A stretch of DNA of 64,000 nt from Streptomyces sp. NBC_01296 (GTDB taxonomy: Bacteria; Actinomycetota; Actinomycetes; Streptomycetales; Streptomycetaceae). Location of the stretch: assembly GCF_035984415.1 (NCBI RefSeq), contig NZ_CP130720.1, positions 4,960,001-5,024,000 of the forward strand, in the 5' to 3' direction. The notes beneath the pieces were generated by a model that had not been told where the DNA came from, searched no databases, and was given only the letters and a program-made list of their open reading frames with translations. Shown here one piece after another: positions 39,861 to 49,164 of this stretch. Position 1 is the first letter of the stretch, and each line of letters starts with the position of its first letter. The position numbers were made by a program, and so were the translations under genes.

Positions 39861-41054
39861 CTACCCCCGTCCCAGGAGCACCGTCCCCGACGAGCAGAAC
39901 CAGCCGCCCGTGCCCGATGCCAGGGCCACCTCCGGGAGGCGGCCGTCCCGTTTGGTGACCTGGCGGGTCGGGCCTGCCTCGCCCCGGAGTTGGCGGACCG
40001 CTTCGACCAGCAGGAACAGGCCGCGCATACCCGGGTGGCAGGCCGAGAGGCCGCCGCCGTCGGTGTTGACCGGCAGTTCCCCGTCCCGTAGGAGGCGGCC
40101 CTTCTCCACGAAGGCCCCGCCCTCGCCCTTCGCACAGAAGCCGAGGTCCTCCAGGGTGACCAGGGTCATGTACGTGAAGGCGTCGTAGATCTCCGCGAGG
40201 TCCACGTCCGCGGGGGTGAGGCCCGCCCGCTCGAACGCCAGGCGGCCCGAGACCGCCGCCGGGGAGACGGTGAAGTCCTCCCACTCCGACATCGTGGTGT
40301 GGGAGACGGACGTGCCCGTGCCCAGGATCCACACCGGGGACTTGGCGGTGTCCGGTACGTAGTCCTCCGCGGCCAGCAGCACCGCGCAGCCGCCGTCCGA
40401 GCGGATGCAGCAGTGCAGCTTCGTGAAGGGGTCCGCGATCATCTCGCCGGACAGGACGTCGTCCACCGTGATCGGGTCGCGGAACATCGCGTCCGGGTTG
40501 GTCGCCGCGTTCGCCCGGGCCTGGACGGCCACCGAGGCGAGCTGCTCGAGCGTTGTCCCGTACTCGTGCATGTGGCGCCGCGCCGCCATCGCGTACTTGG
40601 AGACCAGCGTGTGCCCGTACGGGACCTCGAACTGCAGCGGCCCCCGCGCCCCGAACGAGAGGTTCGAGGTGCGCCGCCGGGCCTTGATGTCGGCCCGCGC
40701 CGTCGAGCCGTAGACCAGCAGCACGGCGTTGGCGTGGCCGGCCGCTATCGCGTCCGCCGCGTGCGCCGCCATGACCTCCCAGGTCGATCCGCCCACCGAG
40801 GTGGAGTCGACCCAGGTGGGGCGCAGTCCCAGGTACTCGGCCACCTCGACCGGCGCGAGGATGCCGAGGCCCGCCGAGGCGAAGCCGTCGACGACGGAGC
40901 GGTCCAGGCCGGAGTCGGCCAGCGCCCGCCGGGCGGCCTGTGCGTGCAGGGCGTACGGGGTGGGGCCGTCCACCCGGCCGCAGTCCGAGAGGGCGACGCC
41001 GACGACGGCGACCCGGCGGCGTCCGTTGCGAGGTTCAGGCGTGGGTCCAGGCAT
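39861..41054 (-). CDS. Thiolase-like lipid-transfer protein (Ltp2-type), no nucleophile Cys
   Basis: A 397-residue thiolase-superfamily protein: VAVVGVALSDCGRVDG at the start, GPLQFEVPYG, HMHEYGTTLEQLA, YDAFTYMTLVTLEDLGFC and NTDGGGLSACHPG. The position of the thiolase nucleophile reads VGGSTWEVMAAH, without Cys, so Claisen chemistry is unlikely; Ltp2-type retro-aldolases also lack it. Such proteins need a DUF35 partner, and the unpaired one is at 37018. Operator G is 17 bases upstream. ATG 41054 lacks a ribosome site; a TACGGT box 8 bases away suggests a leaderless message. Confidence 0.9.
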   Translation of the reverse strand: MPGPTPEPRNGRRRVAVVGVALSDCGRVDGPTPYALHAQAARRALADSGLDRSVVDGFASAGLGILAPVEVAEYLGLRPTWVDSTSVGGSTWEVMAAHAADAIAAGHANAVLLVYGSTARADIKARRRTSNLSFGARGPLQFEVPYGHTLVSKYAMAARRHMHEYGTTLEQLASVAVQARANAATNPDAMFRDPITVDDVLSGEMIADPFTKLHCCIRSDGGCAVLLAAEDYVPDTAKSPVWILGTGTSVSHTTMSEWEDFTVSPAAVSGRLAFERAGLTPADVDLAEIYDAFTYMTLVTLEDLGFCAKGEGGAFVEKGRLLRDGELPVNTDGGGLSACHPGMRGLFLLVEAVRQLRGEAGPTRQVTKRDGRLPEVALASGTGGWFCSSGTVLLGRG

Positions 41055-41070
41055 GCATCAGACCGTACAT

Positions 41071-41085
41071 CTGACGTACCGTCAG
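41071..41085. promoter_or_regulatory. Operator G
   Basis: CTGACGTACCGTCAG, followed by T; upstream of the 397-residue thiolase-like gene. Confidence 0.85.
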
Positions 41086-41162
41086 TTTCTAGTCCACGCA
41101 AACCGGTCCGCCCGGCACCCGAGCCCCCCGCCCCCTGTGCATCTGTCGCCGCCCGGCCTAAC

Positions 41163-41177
41163 ATGACGGCCCGTCAG
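41163..41177. promoter_or_regulatory. Operator H
   Basis: ATGACGGCCCGTCAG, followed by A. A TAACAT box (41159-41164) would place the start of the acyl-CoA dehydrogenase transcript inside it. Confidence 0.85.
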
Positions 41178-41197
41178 ATACGGGGAGGAGCCCGACG

Positions 41198-42397
41198 ATG
41201 GATGCCGCCTTCACCGCGGAGCAGGACGAGATGCGCCGTACCCTGCGCGAGATCCTGGGCAAACGCTGCGGCCCGGACGAGGTCAAAGCCGCCGTCCGCA
41301 CCGCCGCCGGACACGACCGCGAGCTGTGGGGGCAGCTCTCCGCGCAGCTCGGTCTGCCGGGCATGGCCGTCGCCGAGGAGTACGGGGGCGTCGGCTGCAC
41401 CCCCGCCGACCTGGCGCTGGCCTGCGAGGAGACCGGGCGGGTGCTGCTGCCCTCGCCGCTGCTGGCCACCGCCGTGCTCGCCGTACCGCTGATCACCGCC
41501 CTCGGCACCGCGGCCCAGCACTGCGCACTGCTGCCGGCGCTCGCCGCCGGCGGGCTCACCGCGGCCCTCGCCGTCCCCGGCCCGGCGCTGTCCACCGCGC
41601 TGGCGCTGACCGGCGAGAACACCCCCGGGGAGTGGGCCGGCGGGGGCCGGGCCGGCGGCGTCCAGGCCAAGGCCGGCGAGGACGGCGGCTGGCGGCTGTA
41701 CGGGGAGGTCGCGCAGGTGCTCGACGGGCACAGCGCCTCCCTGCTGCTGGTCGCCGCGCACACCGGCGGGTTCGCCCGGAGCCGGACCCTGCTGTTCCTC
41801 GTACGGGAGGACGCCCCCGGGCTCGTCCGGTCGCGGCAGGCCACCCTGGACGAGACCCGGCCGCAGGCCCGCATCCAACTCCGCGACACCCCCGCCGAGT
41901 TGCTCGGGGCGGATACCGGAGACAGCGCCGACGGCGGCGTCCTCGCCGCACTCGCCGCCACCGGGCGCACCGCCGCCGCCGTCCTCGCCGCCGAGGCCGT
42001 CGGAGCGGCCGGGCAGGCGCTGGCCCGCACGGTGGAGTACGTACGCCAGCGCGAGCAGTTCGGCCGGCCCGTCGGCTCGTTCCAGGCGGTCAAACACCGC
42101 CTCGCCGACCTCTACGTCCACGTACAGGCGGCCCGTTCGGCGGCCTACTACGCCGCCTGGGACCCGCAGCAGGGCGGCCTCGCCCTCGCCCAGGCCCTCG
42201 AAGCCCTGCGGGTCACGGCCGGCGAGGCGATCCAGCTGCACGGCGGCATCGGCTTCACCTGGGAGCACGACGCACACCTGTACTTCAAGCGGGCGGCGGC
42301 CGACGAGCTGCTGTTCGGCCCGGTCCACCGGCTGCGGGCGCACGCCGCCCACCGCGCGGGCCTGTTCACCACCCCACAAGAGAAGGTGGCCGTCTGA
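41198..42397 (+). CDS. Acyl-CoA dehydrogenase, HGG-type subunit (unpaired)
   Basis: A 399-residue acyl-CoA dehydrogenase-like protein. It begins MDAAFTAEQDEMRRTLREIL and contains VAEEYGGVGCTPADLALACE, REQFGRPVGSFQAVKH and LHGGIGFTWEHDAHLYFKR near the end. It lacks the EIQRN C-terminus and much of the substrate-site middle segment, so it is the complement of the EIQR-type subunit. The 406-residue protein at 26822 is the matching unpaired subunit. GGGGAGGAG lies 8 bases before ATG 41198, and operator H overlaps the promoter. One-base overlap with the next gene. Confidence 0.92.
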   Translation: MDAAFTAEQDEMRRTLREILGKRCGPDEVKAAVRTAAGHDRELWGQLSAQLGLPGMAVAEEYGGVGCTPADLALACEETGRVLLPSPLLATAVLAVPLITALGTAAQHCALLPALAAGGLTAALAVPGPALSTALALTGENTPGEWAGGGRAGGVQAKAGEDGGWRLYGEVAQVLDGHSASLLLVAAHTGGFARSRTLLFLVREDAPGLVRSRQATLDETRPQARIQLRDTPAELLGADTGDSADGGVLAALAATGRTAAAVLAAEAVGAAGQALARTVEYVRQREQFGRPVGSFQAVKHRLADLYVHVQAARSAAYYAAWDPQQGGLALAQALEALRVTAGEAIQLHGGIGFTWEHDAHLYFKRAAADELLFGPVHRLRAHAAHRAGLFTTPQEKVAV

Positions 42398-42876
42398 TGG
42401 CCATGGCAGCCGGCGTCAAACTGATGCAGAAGGTCTCCTCGACCATGCTGTTCGCCAAGATCGCACCGCACTTCATCCCCGCCATGGACAAGGCGGTGCA
42501 CAAGCTGACCCGCGGCAAGGTCATGCTCAGCGCGCAGATGCTGCCCGGCGTGATCCTGACCGCCAAGGGCGCCAGGACGGGCGAACCGCGCACCACGCCG
42601 CTCGCCTGCATGCCGGAGGACGGAGGCGTCAGCTGGCTCCTCATCGGCTCCAACTTCGGCCGCCCCGGGCACCCGGCGTGGACCGGGAACCTGCTCAAGC
42701 ACCCTGACGCGGATGTGAGTTGGAAGGGCCGGGACATCGCCGTACGGGCCCGGCTGCTGGAGGGCGAGGAGCGCGCGGCGGCGTGGCAGGCCGTGCTGAG
42801 GTTCTGGCCGCCGTACGCGACGTACCAGGCGCGCATCGAGCGCGAGATCCGGCTGTTCCGCCTGGAGCGTCGCTGA
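42397..42876 (+). CDS. Deazaflavin (F420)-dependent nitroreductase-family protein
   Basis: A 159-residue protein of the split beta-barrel DDN family: VILTAKGARTGEPRTTPLAC, LIGSNFGRPGHPAWTGNLLK and DADVSWKGRDIAVRARLL are the expected strands. Members use F420H2 or bind flavins and lipids. It overlaps the dehydrogenase by one base (TGATG) and has GAAGGTGG 8 bases upstream, so the two are co-expressed under operator H. It may reduce an unsaturated ring or enone in the pathway; this is inference. Confidence 0.9.
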   Translation: MAMAAGVKLMQKVSSTMLFAKIAPHFIPAMDKAVHKLTRGKVMLSAQMLPGVILTAKGARTGEPRTTPLACMPEDGGVSWLLIGSNFGRPGHPAWTGNLLKHPDADVSWKGRDIAVRARLLEGEERAAAWQAVLRFWPPYATYQARIEREIRLFRLERR

Positions 42877-42900
42877 TCGGGGCGGACGGCCGGCAGTCGA

Positions 42901-42965
42901 GGGAGAGAACGGAGAGAACGGGGAGAACGGGGAGGTAGGGGAGGAGAAGGGGCGGGGGAGAACGT
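42901..42965. repeat. Purine-rich minisatellite
   Basis: Tandem 9-10-base units around gagaacggg on the + strand, nearly all purine, between two converging genes. No coding potential seen. Confidence 0.7.
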
Positions 42966-42976
42966 GCGGGGAGGGC

Positions 42977-43000
42977 GGCGGACCCCGGTGAGGGTCCGCC
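42977..43000. terminator. Hairpin after the TetR gene
   Basis: GGCGGACCC, loop CGGTGA, GGGTCCGCC: perfect 9-bp stem immediately after the stop codon of the TetR-family gene. Confidence 0.8.
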
Positions 43001-43001
43001 G

Positions 43002-43649
43002 TTACTTGGTCGGCTTCTTGCCCGTGATGCCCAGGTGGACGAGCAGTGCCAGGTTCGGCTTGAGCTCGGCCTGCTTGACGCCCCAGGTCTGGAAGCCCTT
43101 CTGGTGCGAGGCCACCGCGGCCAGCATCGCGACCAGCGAACCCGCCATGGCCGCCGGGCTGATGTCCTTGTCGACCTTGCCCTTGGCCTGGAGCTCCTTC
43201 ATCGACTCCGTGAGGGAGTTGGTGACGGAGTTGAGGATCTTCATGCGGATCTTGTAGAAGCGCTTGTCGCCCTCGGCCGCGCCGAGGTCGACGACCCGCA
43301 GGATCGCGTCGTTGCGCCGCCAGAAGTCCAGGAATCCCTCGACGAGCTCCTCGGCGGCCTGCCAGCCGGCCTTGCCGACCCAGTTGCGGCCCTCGACGAG
43401 CGCCGTCAACTGCGCGCCCTCCGTGGCCATTTGCTCGGCGATCTCCAGGACGGCGCCCTCGACGTCCGGGAAGTACTGGTAGAAGGTCGCGGGGGAGGTG
43501 CCGGCCTTGCGGGCGACGTCGATCACCTTGACGTCGCGGTACGGCGAGGAGCTGAGCATCTCGCTGAGGCAGTCGAGCAGCTTCTGCCGCGTCGCCTGAC
43601 CGCGCCGGCCGGCAACGCGGCCGTCGACGGTGCGTACTTGTCCTGTCAT
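43002..43649 (-). CDS. TetR-family regulator, candidate controller of the regulon
   Basis: A 215-residue TetR-family repressor. The N-terminal helix-turn-helix is TRQKLLDCLSEMLSSSPYRD, VKVIDVARKAGTSPATFYQY and FPDVEGAVLEIAEQM (residues 18-70). The C-terminal ligand-binding part is helical (VEGFLDFWRRNDAILRVVDL). A degenerate copy of the operator covers its start codon (43643-43657). A TAAGCT box 7 bases before ATG 43649 suggests a leaderless message, in line with the missing ribosome site. It lies next to operon H and just upstream of kbpA-afsK. That it binds all eleven sites is inference; the ligand would presumably be an acyl-CoA of the pathway. Confidence 0.92.
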   Translation of the reverse strand: MTGQVRTVDGRVAGRRGQATRQKLLDCLSEMLSSSPYRDVKVIDVARKAGTSPATFYQYFPDVEGAVLEIAEQMATEGAQLTALVEGRNWVGKAGWQAAEELVEGFLDFWRRNDAILRVVDLGAAEGDKRFYKIRMKILNSVTNSLTESMKELQAKGKVDKDISPAAMAGSLVAMLAAVASHQKGFQTWGVKQAELKPNLALLVHLGITGKKPTK

Positions 43650-43657
43650 GCCGTCAG
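43643..43657. promoter_or_regulatory. Degenerate operator over the TetR start codon
   Basis: CTGTCATGCCGTCAG: the right half is the exact consensus CCGTCAG and three left-half bases differ. It includes the ATG, so binding would repress the TetR gene itself. Confidence 0.55.
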
Positions 43658-44025
43658 CTTACCGAGGGGTGATCTGCGCGCGATTCGGCCGCCTGCAAAT
43701 GGGGTTACGCGACACCTGGCCTGGGCGAAGTCCGGACCCCGGGCCCTCCCGGGTGGTCGTTTCCGGCCGGGATCCTGCCGGGATCCGCCCGGAATCCGGG
43801 CAGGCGAGGCCCTGAGGAGGTGCTGGTTCCGGGTATGTCCCGGGCGGATCGGGGGTGGATCCCGGGCGGATCCGGTGCGAAATCCGAGCGGACGCCCGCC
43901 CGGGTGACCCGACCGCTTCCTCTCGGTATCCCCCGATTAGTCTTGTCAACAGGCTGTGGACAAGTTTTCGGGCAGATCATGGCTGAGGGGCACGGGGCAA
44001 AGGGCACAACGGAAGGAAACGGGCC
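43650..44025. other. 376-bp noncoding region between TetR gene and kbpA
   Basis: No gene seen. It contains repeated ATCCCGGGCGGATC/GGGATCC-type direct and inverted motifs (43760-43880) and the paired DnaA-box-like sites at 43943-43963. The kbpA promoter must lie here; I could not place it. Confidence 0.5.
43943..43963. promoter_or_regulatory. Inverted pair of DnaA-box-like sites
   Basis: TTGTCAACA (one mismatch to TTGTCCACA) and TGTGGACAA (exact complement) separated by 3 bases, 63 bases upstream of the kbpA start. Confidence 0.5.
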
Positions 44026-44826
44026 ATGGCCGCATTCGCGGAGGGCACACCCTGCTGGGTGGACGCCTCGCTTCCGGACGTCGAGGCCGGCAAGCGCTTC
44101 TACGGTGAGCTCTTCGGGTGGACCTTCGGCGCCGGCGCCGGCCCCGAGTACGGCGGCTACACCCAGGCCTACAGCCGCGGCCGCAACGTCGCCGCCCTCG
44201 CCCCCAAGCCCGACGGCCGCATGCCCACCGTCTGGGGGATCTACCTCTACACCGTCGACGCCTACGCGTGCGCCGCCCGCATCCGCGCCTCCGGCGGCCA
44301 GATGGTCATGGACCCCCAGCCGGTGGGCCCGTACGGCGGCGCCGCGCTGGCCGCCGACCCCGGCGGGGCCGTCTTCGGCCTGTGGCAGCCCGGCACCCAC
44401 CACGGCTTCGAGGCCCAGCAGGAGCCGTACACGTACTGCTGGGGCGAGCTCTACACGCGGGCCCGCGACGCGGTCGACGTGTTCTACGCCAACGTCTTCG
44501 GCTACGTCCCCGAGGACCAGGACGACGCGGGCACGGGCGTCGAGTACCGCCTGTGGTCCCCGCCCGGCAGCCGGCCCGGCGCGGAGACCGCCGTGATGGG
44601 GCGCAGCCTGATCACCGACGCGTTCCCGGAGATCATGCCGGCGCACTTCCTCGTGTACTTCGCCGTCCCGGACTGCGACGAGTCCGTCGCGACCGTGAAG
44701 CGGCTCGGCGGCCGCGTCACCGCCGACCCCTTCGACACGCCGTACGGACGGATCGCGGTCGTCGCCGACAACCAGGGCGCGGTGTTCGCGCTGCTCTCGG
44801 AGCCCCGTACCGGGCCGACGCAGTAG
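44026..44826 (+). CDS. kbpA: Two-domain VOC protein, KbpA-like AfsK-binding protein
   Basis: A 266-residue protein of two VOC modules (TPCWVDASLPDVEAGKRFYG; YCWGELYTRARDAVDVFYAN), each ending in a G-x-V-F-x-L strand. In S. coelicolor the gene just upstream of afsK encodes KbpA, which binds AfsK and inhibits its autophosphorylation; position and size support the same identity here. Metal-ligand residues are incomplete, which fits a binding protein. GGAAGG lies 9-14 bases before ATG 44026. A paralogue with the same architecture is at 30979. The identity rests on synteny recalled from memory. Confidence 0.72.
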   Translation: MAAFAEGTPCWVDASLPDVEAGKRFYGELFGWTFGAGAGPEYGGYTQAYSRGRNVAALAPKPDGRMPTVWGIYLYTVDAYACAARIRASGGQMVMDPQPVGPYGGAALAADPGGAVFGLWQPGTHHGFEAQQEPYTYCWGELYTRARDAVDVFYANVFGYVPEDQDDAGTGVEYRLWSPPGSRPGAETAVMGRSLITDAFPEIMPAHFLVYFAVPDCDESVATVKRLGGRVTADPFDTPYGRIAVVADNQGAVFALLSEPRTGPTQ

Positions 44827-44980
44827 CGGCCGCCGGGCGGGGGCGGCGGGCCTGCCCGGCGCCGTACGTCGTCCGCCCGTACGTCTGCGGTCCGTCGTCC
44901 GTCCGCCGTACCTCCGGCCGCCCCGCCAGGACTGTGACGACACGGCCCCGGCGCGGGCCTGACAGAATCGGGGTTGCGCG

Positions 44981-45001
44981 ACCCCGGGCGGCGCCCGGGG
45001 T
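44981..45001. other. Inverted repeat ACCCCGGGC-GGC-GCCCGGGGT before afsK
   Basis: Perfect 9-bp arms, 3-base loop, 89 bases before the afsK start. It may terminate kbpA transcription or form a leader hairpin. A CAGAAT that could be a -10 box precedes it (44963-44968). Confidence 0.5.
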
Positions 45002-45089
45002 GAGACGCTGCACGGGGCCGACCGCCGTGCCGGCGCGCGTGCAGGTGGGAACGGGCCCGGCAAGGACCCGTACGGGGATTGTGAGGCGA

Positions 45090-47504
<2,415 letters not shown>

Positions 47505-47560
47505 GGGTTTTCGGGCCCCTCCGGGTCGCGTGCGGCACCGGGAGTGACAGGATGGACCCC

Positions 47561-48058
47561 ATGAGCAACGTTTACTTCGACATCAACATCGACGGCAAGC
47601 CCGCCGGCCGCATCGAGTTCGCCCTCTTCGACGAGGTCGTCCCGCAGACCGCGAAGAACTTCCGCGAGCTGGCCACCGGCCAGCACGGGTTCGGCTACGC
47701 GGGCTCGCCGTTCCACCGCGTCATCCCGCAGTTCATGCTGCAGGGTGGCGACTTCACCAACCAGAACGGCACCGGCGGCAAGAGCATCTACGGCGAGAAG
47801 TTCGCCGACGAGAACTTCAAGCTGAAGCACGACCGCCCGTACCTGCTGTCGATGGCGAACGCCGGCCGCAACACCAACGGCTCGCAGTTCTTCATCACCA
47901 CCGTCGTCACCCCGTGGCTGGACGGCAAGCACGTCGTCTTCGGCGAGGTCGTCAAGGGCTCCGAGCTCGTCGACGCGATCGAGAAGCTCGGCACCCCCTC
48001 GGGCGCCACTCGCGGCAAGATCGAGATCGCCGCCTCGGGCGTCGTCGAAGCGGTCTGA
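47561..48058 (+). CDS. Cyclophilin-type peptidyl-prolyl isomerase
   Basis: A 165-residue cytoplasmic cyclophilin A, the same length as the Streptomyces cyclophilin A. The catalytic Arg is in SPFHRVIPQFMLQGGDF (about 55-70), with the usual MANAGRNTNGSQFFITT (about 103-120), WLDGKHVVFGEV and the C-terminal strand. It speeds proline isomerisation during folding and binds cyclosporin in this family. ATG 47561 has AGGATGG about 7 bases upstream; an ATG three codons earlier is less likely. It follows afsK by 56 bases, and read-through is possible. Confidence 0.97.
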   Translation: MSNVYFDINIDGKPAGRIEFALFDEVVPQTAKNFRELATGQHGFGYAGSPFHRVIPQFMLQGGDFTNQNGTGGKSIYGEKFADENFKLKHDRPYLLSMANAGRNTNGSQFFITTVVTPWLDGKHVVFGEVVKGSELVDAIEKLGTPSGATRGKIEIAASGVVEAV

Positions 48059-48090
48059 TCCGCCTGCACCACCCGCCGTACCGGCTGGTC

Positions 48091-48121
48091 GGCCCCGCCC
48101 CCTTCACCGGGGGTCGGGGCC
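48091..48121. terminator. Hairpin after the cyclophilin gene
   Basis: GGCCCCGCCCCC and GGGGGTCGGGGCC pair with one mismatch around TTCACC, between the cyclophilin gene and the converging WXG-like cluster. Confidence 0.75.
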
Positions 48122-48134
48122 GCCGCCATGTCGC

Positions 48135-48638
48135 TCAGAGTTTGTACACTCCGCGCCACGTCCAGCCCGACTCGAGGACCGCGTCGCGCAGGGGGTTCTT
48201 CATGTCCCGGGTGTCGAGGCTGAAGGTCTCGACCTTGTGCCTGCGGCCGTCGGGCCCCTTCTTGTAAGTCCATTCCTTGTGGATCGAGCGCATCGGTCCA
48301 CGGCCGCGCTCGCGCCCCACGGTCAGCGTGGGCGGATCCCCGGCCCGCGTCACCGACCACTGTTCGTCCATGGCCCGCACCACGCGTTCCGTGGGGAGCG
48401 GGCGCATCCAGACCTTGAGGGTCCGCTCCACCTGCCGGCGGGACACGCCGGAGCCCCACGCGGGCTCGAGGATCCGCCACTCCGCCAGCAGCCCGGACCC
48501 CGCGGCTTCGCGCACGCTGAACGGCACACCCGTGCCGTTCAGCGCGAGCAGCGCGCTCTGGAGCTCCGTGGTGGGGATCGCCGTGACGCCGCTGTCGGGG
48601 TACCTGGTGCCCATGTACCTGTCCCGGATGCGGCCCAT
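48135..48638 (-). CDS. Hypothetical protein, last gene of the WXG-like cluster
   Basis: A 167-residue soluble, basic protein of unknown function. Visible segments are MGRIRDRYMGTRYPDSGVTA, VTRAGDPPTLTVGRERG and HKEWTYKKGPDGRRHKVET, ending in WTWRGVYKL. There is no signal peptide or membrane helix. It starts 2 bases after the stop of the LpqN-like gene, with GGAAG within that gene's end, so the pair is co-translated. It could be an immunity or accessory protein for the 435-residue protein, but nothing proves this. Confidence 0.7.
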   Translation of the reverse strand: MGRIRDRYMGTRYPDSGVTAIPTTELQSALLALNGTGVPFSVREAAGSGLLAEWRILEPAWGSGVSRRQVERTLKVWMRPLPTERVVRAMDEQWSVTRAGDPPTLTVGRERGRGPMRSIHKEWTYKKGPDGRRHKVETFSLDTRDMKNPLRDAVLESGWTWRGVYKL

Positions 48639-48640
48639 CG

Positions 48641-49135
48641 CTAGGCCGCTTCCCCGCTGTCCGGACGGACGGTGCGCACGAAGTCCTGGAAGTCTCCCAG
48701 GATGTCGTCGTGCTGGGCTGCGGTGGCGGTCAGAGCCAGCCGGATCACGGCCCGCTTGTGCGGATCCTCGATGTCCGTCATGGTCAGGTACACCTGGGTT
48801 TGGACGAGGTCGCGGCGGGTGTCGCCGGTGACGGCCGTAAAGGTCAACCGCTGGGTCAGGGCGAGGGCGTCGTCGGGGCCGACCTCCCGGCGGCGGGAGA
48901 CCACCACGGACTCGGCGACCTGGCGCAGGCGCTCCGCCGACTTGTCGGCGATCACGTCCAACGTCACCTCGTCCAGCGGGAAGCCGCCGTCGATGGTGAT
49001 GTTGGCAGTGAACCCGGCGTCCGGCTGCGGATGTACCGCGGCGAAGGCCACGCCCGGGTCCATCCCCTCGGGGTGGGCCGGAAGCCAGCCTTCGGGCAGG
49101 CGGAACGCGATCGGTACCGGCAGTGTTGTGGGCAT
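48641..49135 (-). CDS. LpqN/PsbP-like accessory protein
   Basis: A 164-residue protein. The pattern AFRLPEGWLPAHPEGMDPGV, FTANITIDGGFP and VVVSRREVGPDDALALTQRL with regular strands resembles the DUF1795/LpqN (PsbP-fold) proteins that accompany actinobacterial type VII secretion substrates. It has no signal peptide, unlike mycobacterial LpqN, and is probably cytoplasmic. GGAAGGAGG lies 8 bases before ATG 49135. It belongs to the four-gene minus-strand cluster. Confidence 0.65.
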   Translation of the reverse strand: MPTTLPVPIAFRLPEGWLPAHPEGMDPGVAFAAVHPQPDAGFTANITIDGGFPLDEVTLDVIADKSAERLRQVAESVVVSRRREVGPDDALALTQRLTFTAVTGDTRRDLVQTQVYLTMTDIEDPHKRAVIRLALTATAAQHDDILGDFQDFVRTVRPDSGEAA

Positions 49136-49164
49136 GTCGAGCCCTCCTTCCACGGAGTAGTAGA

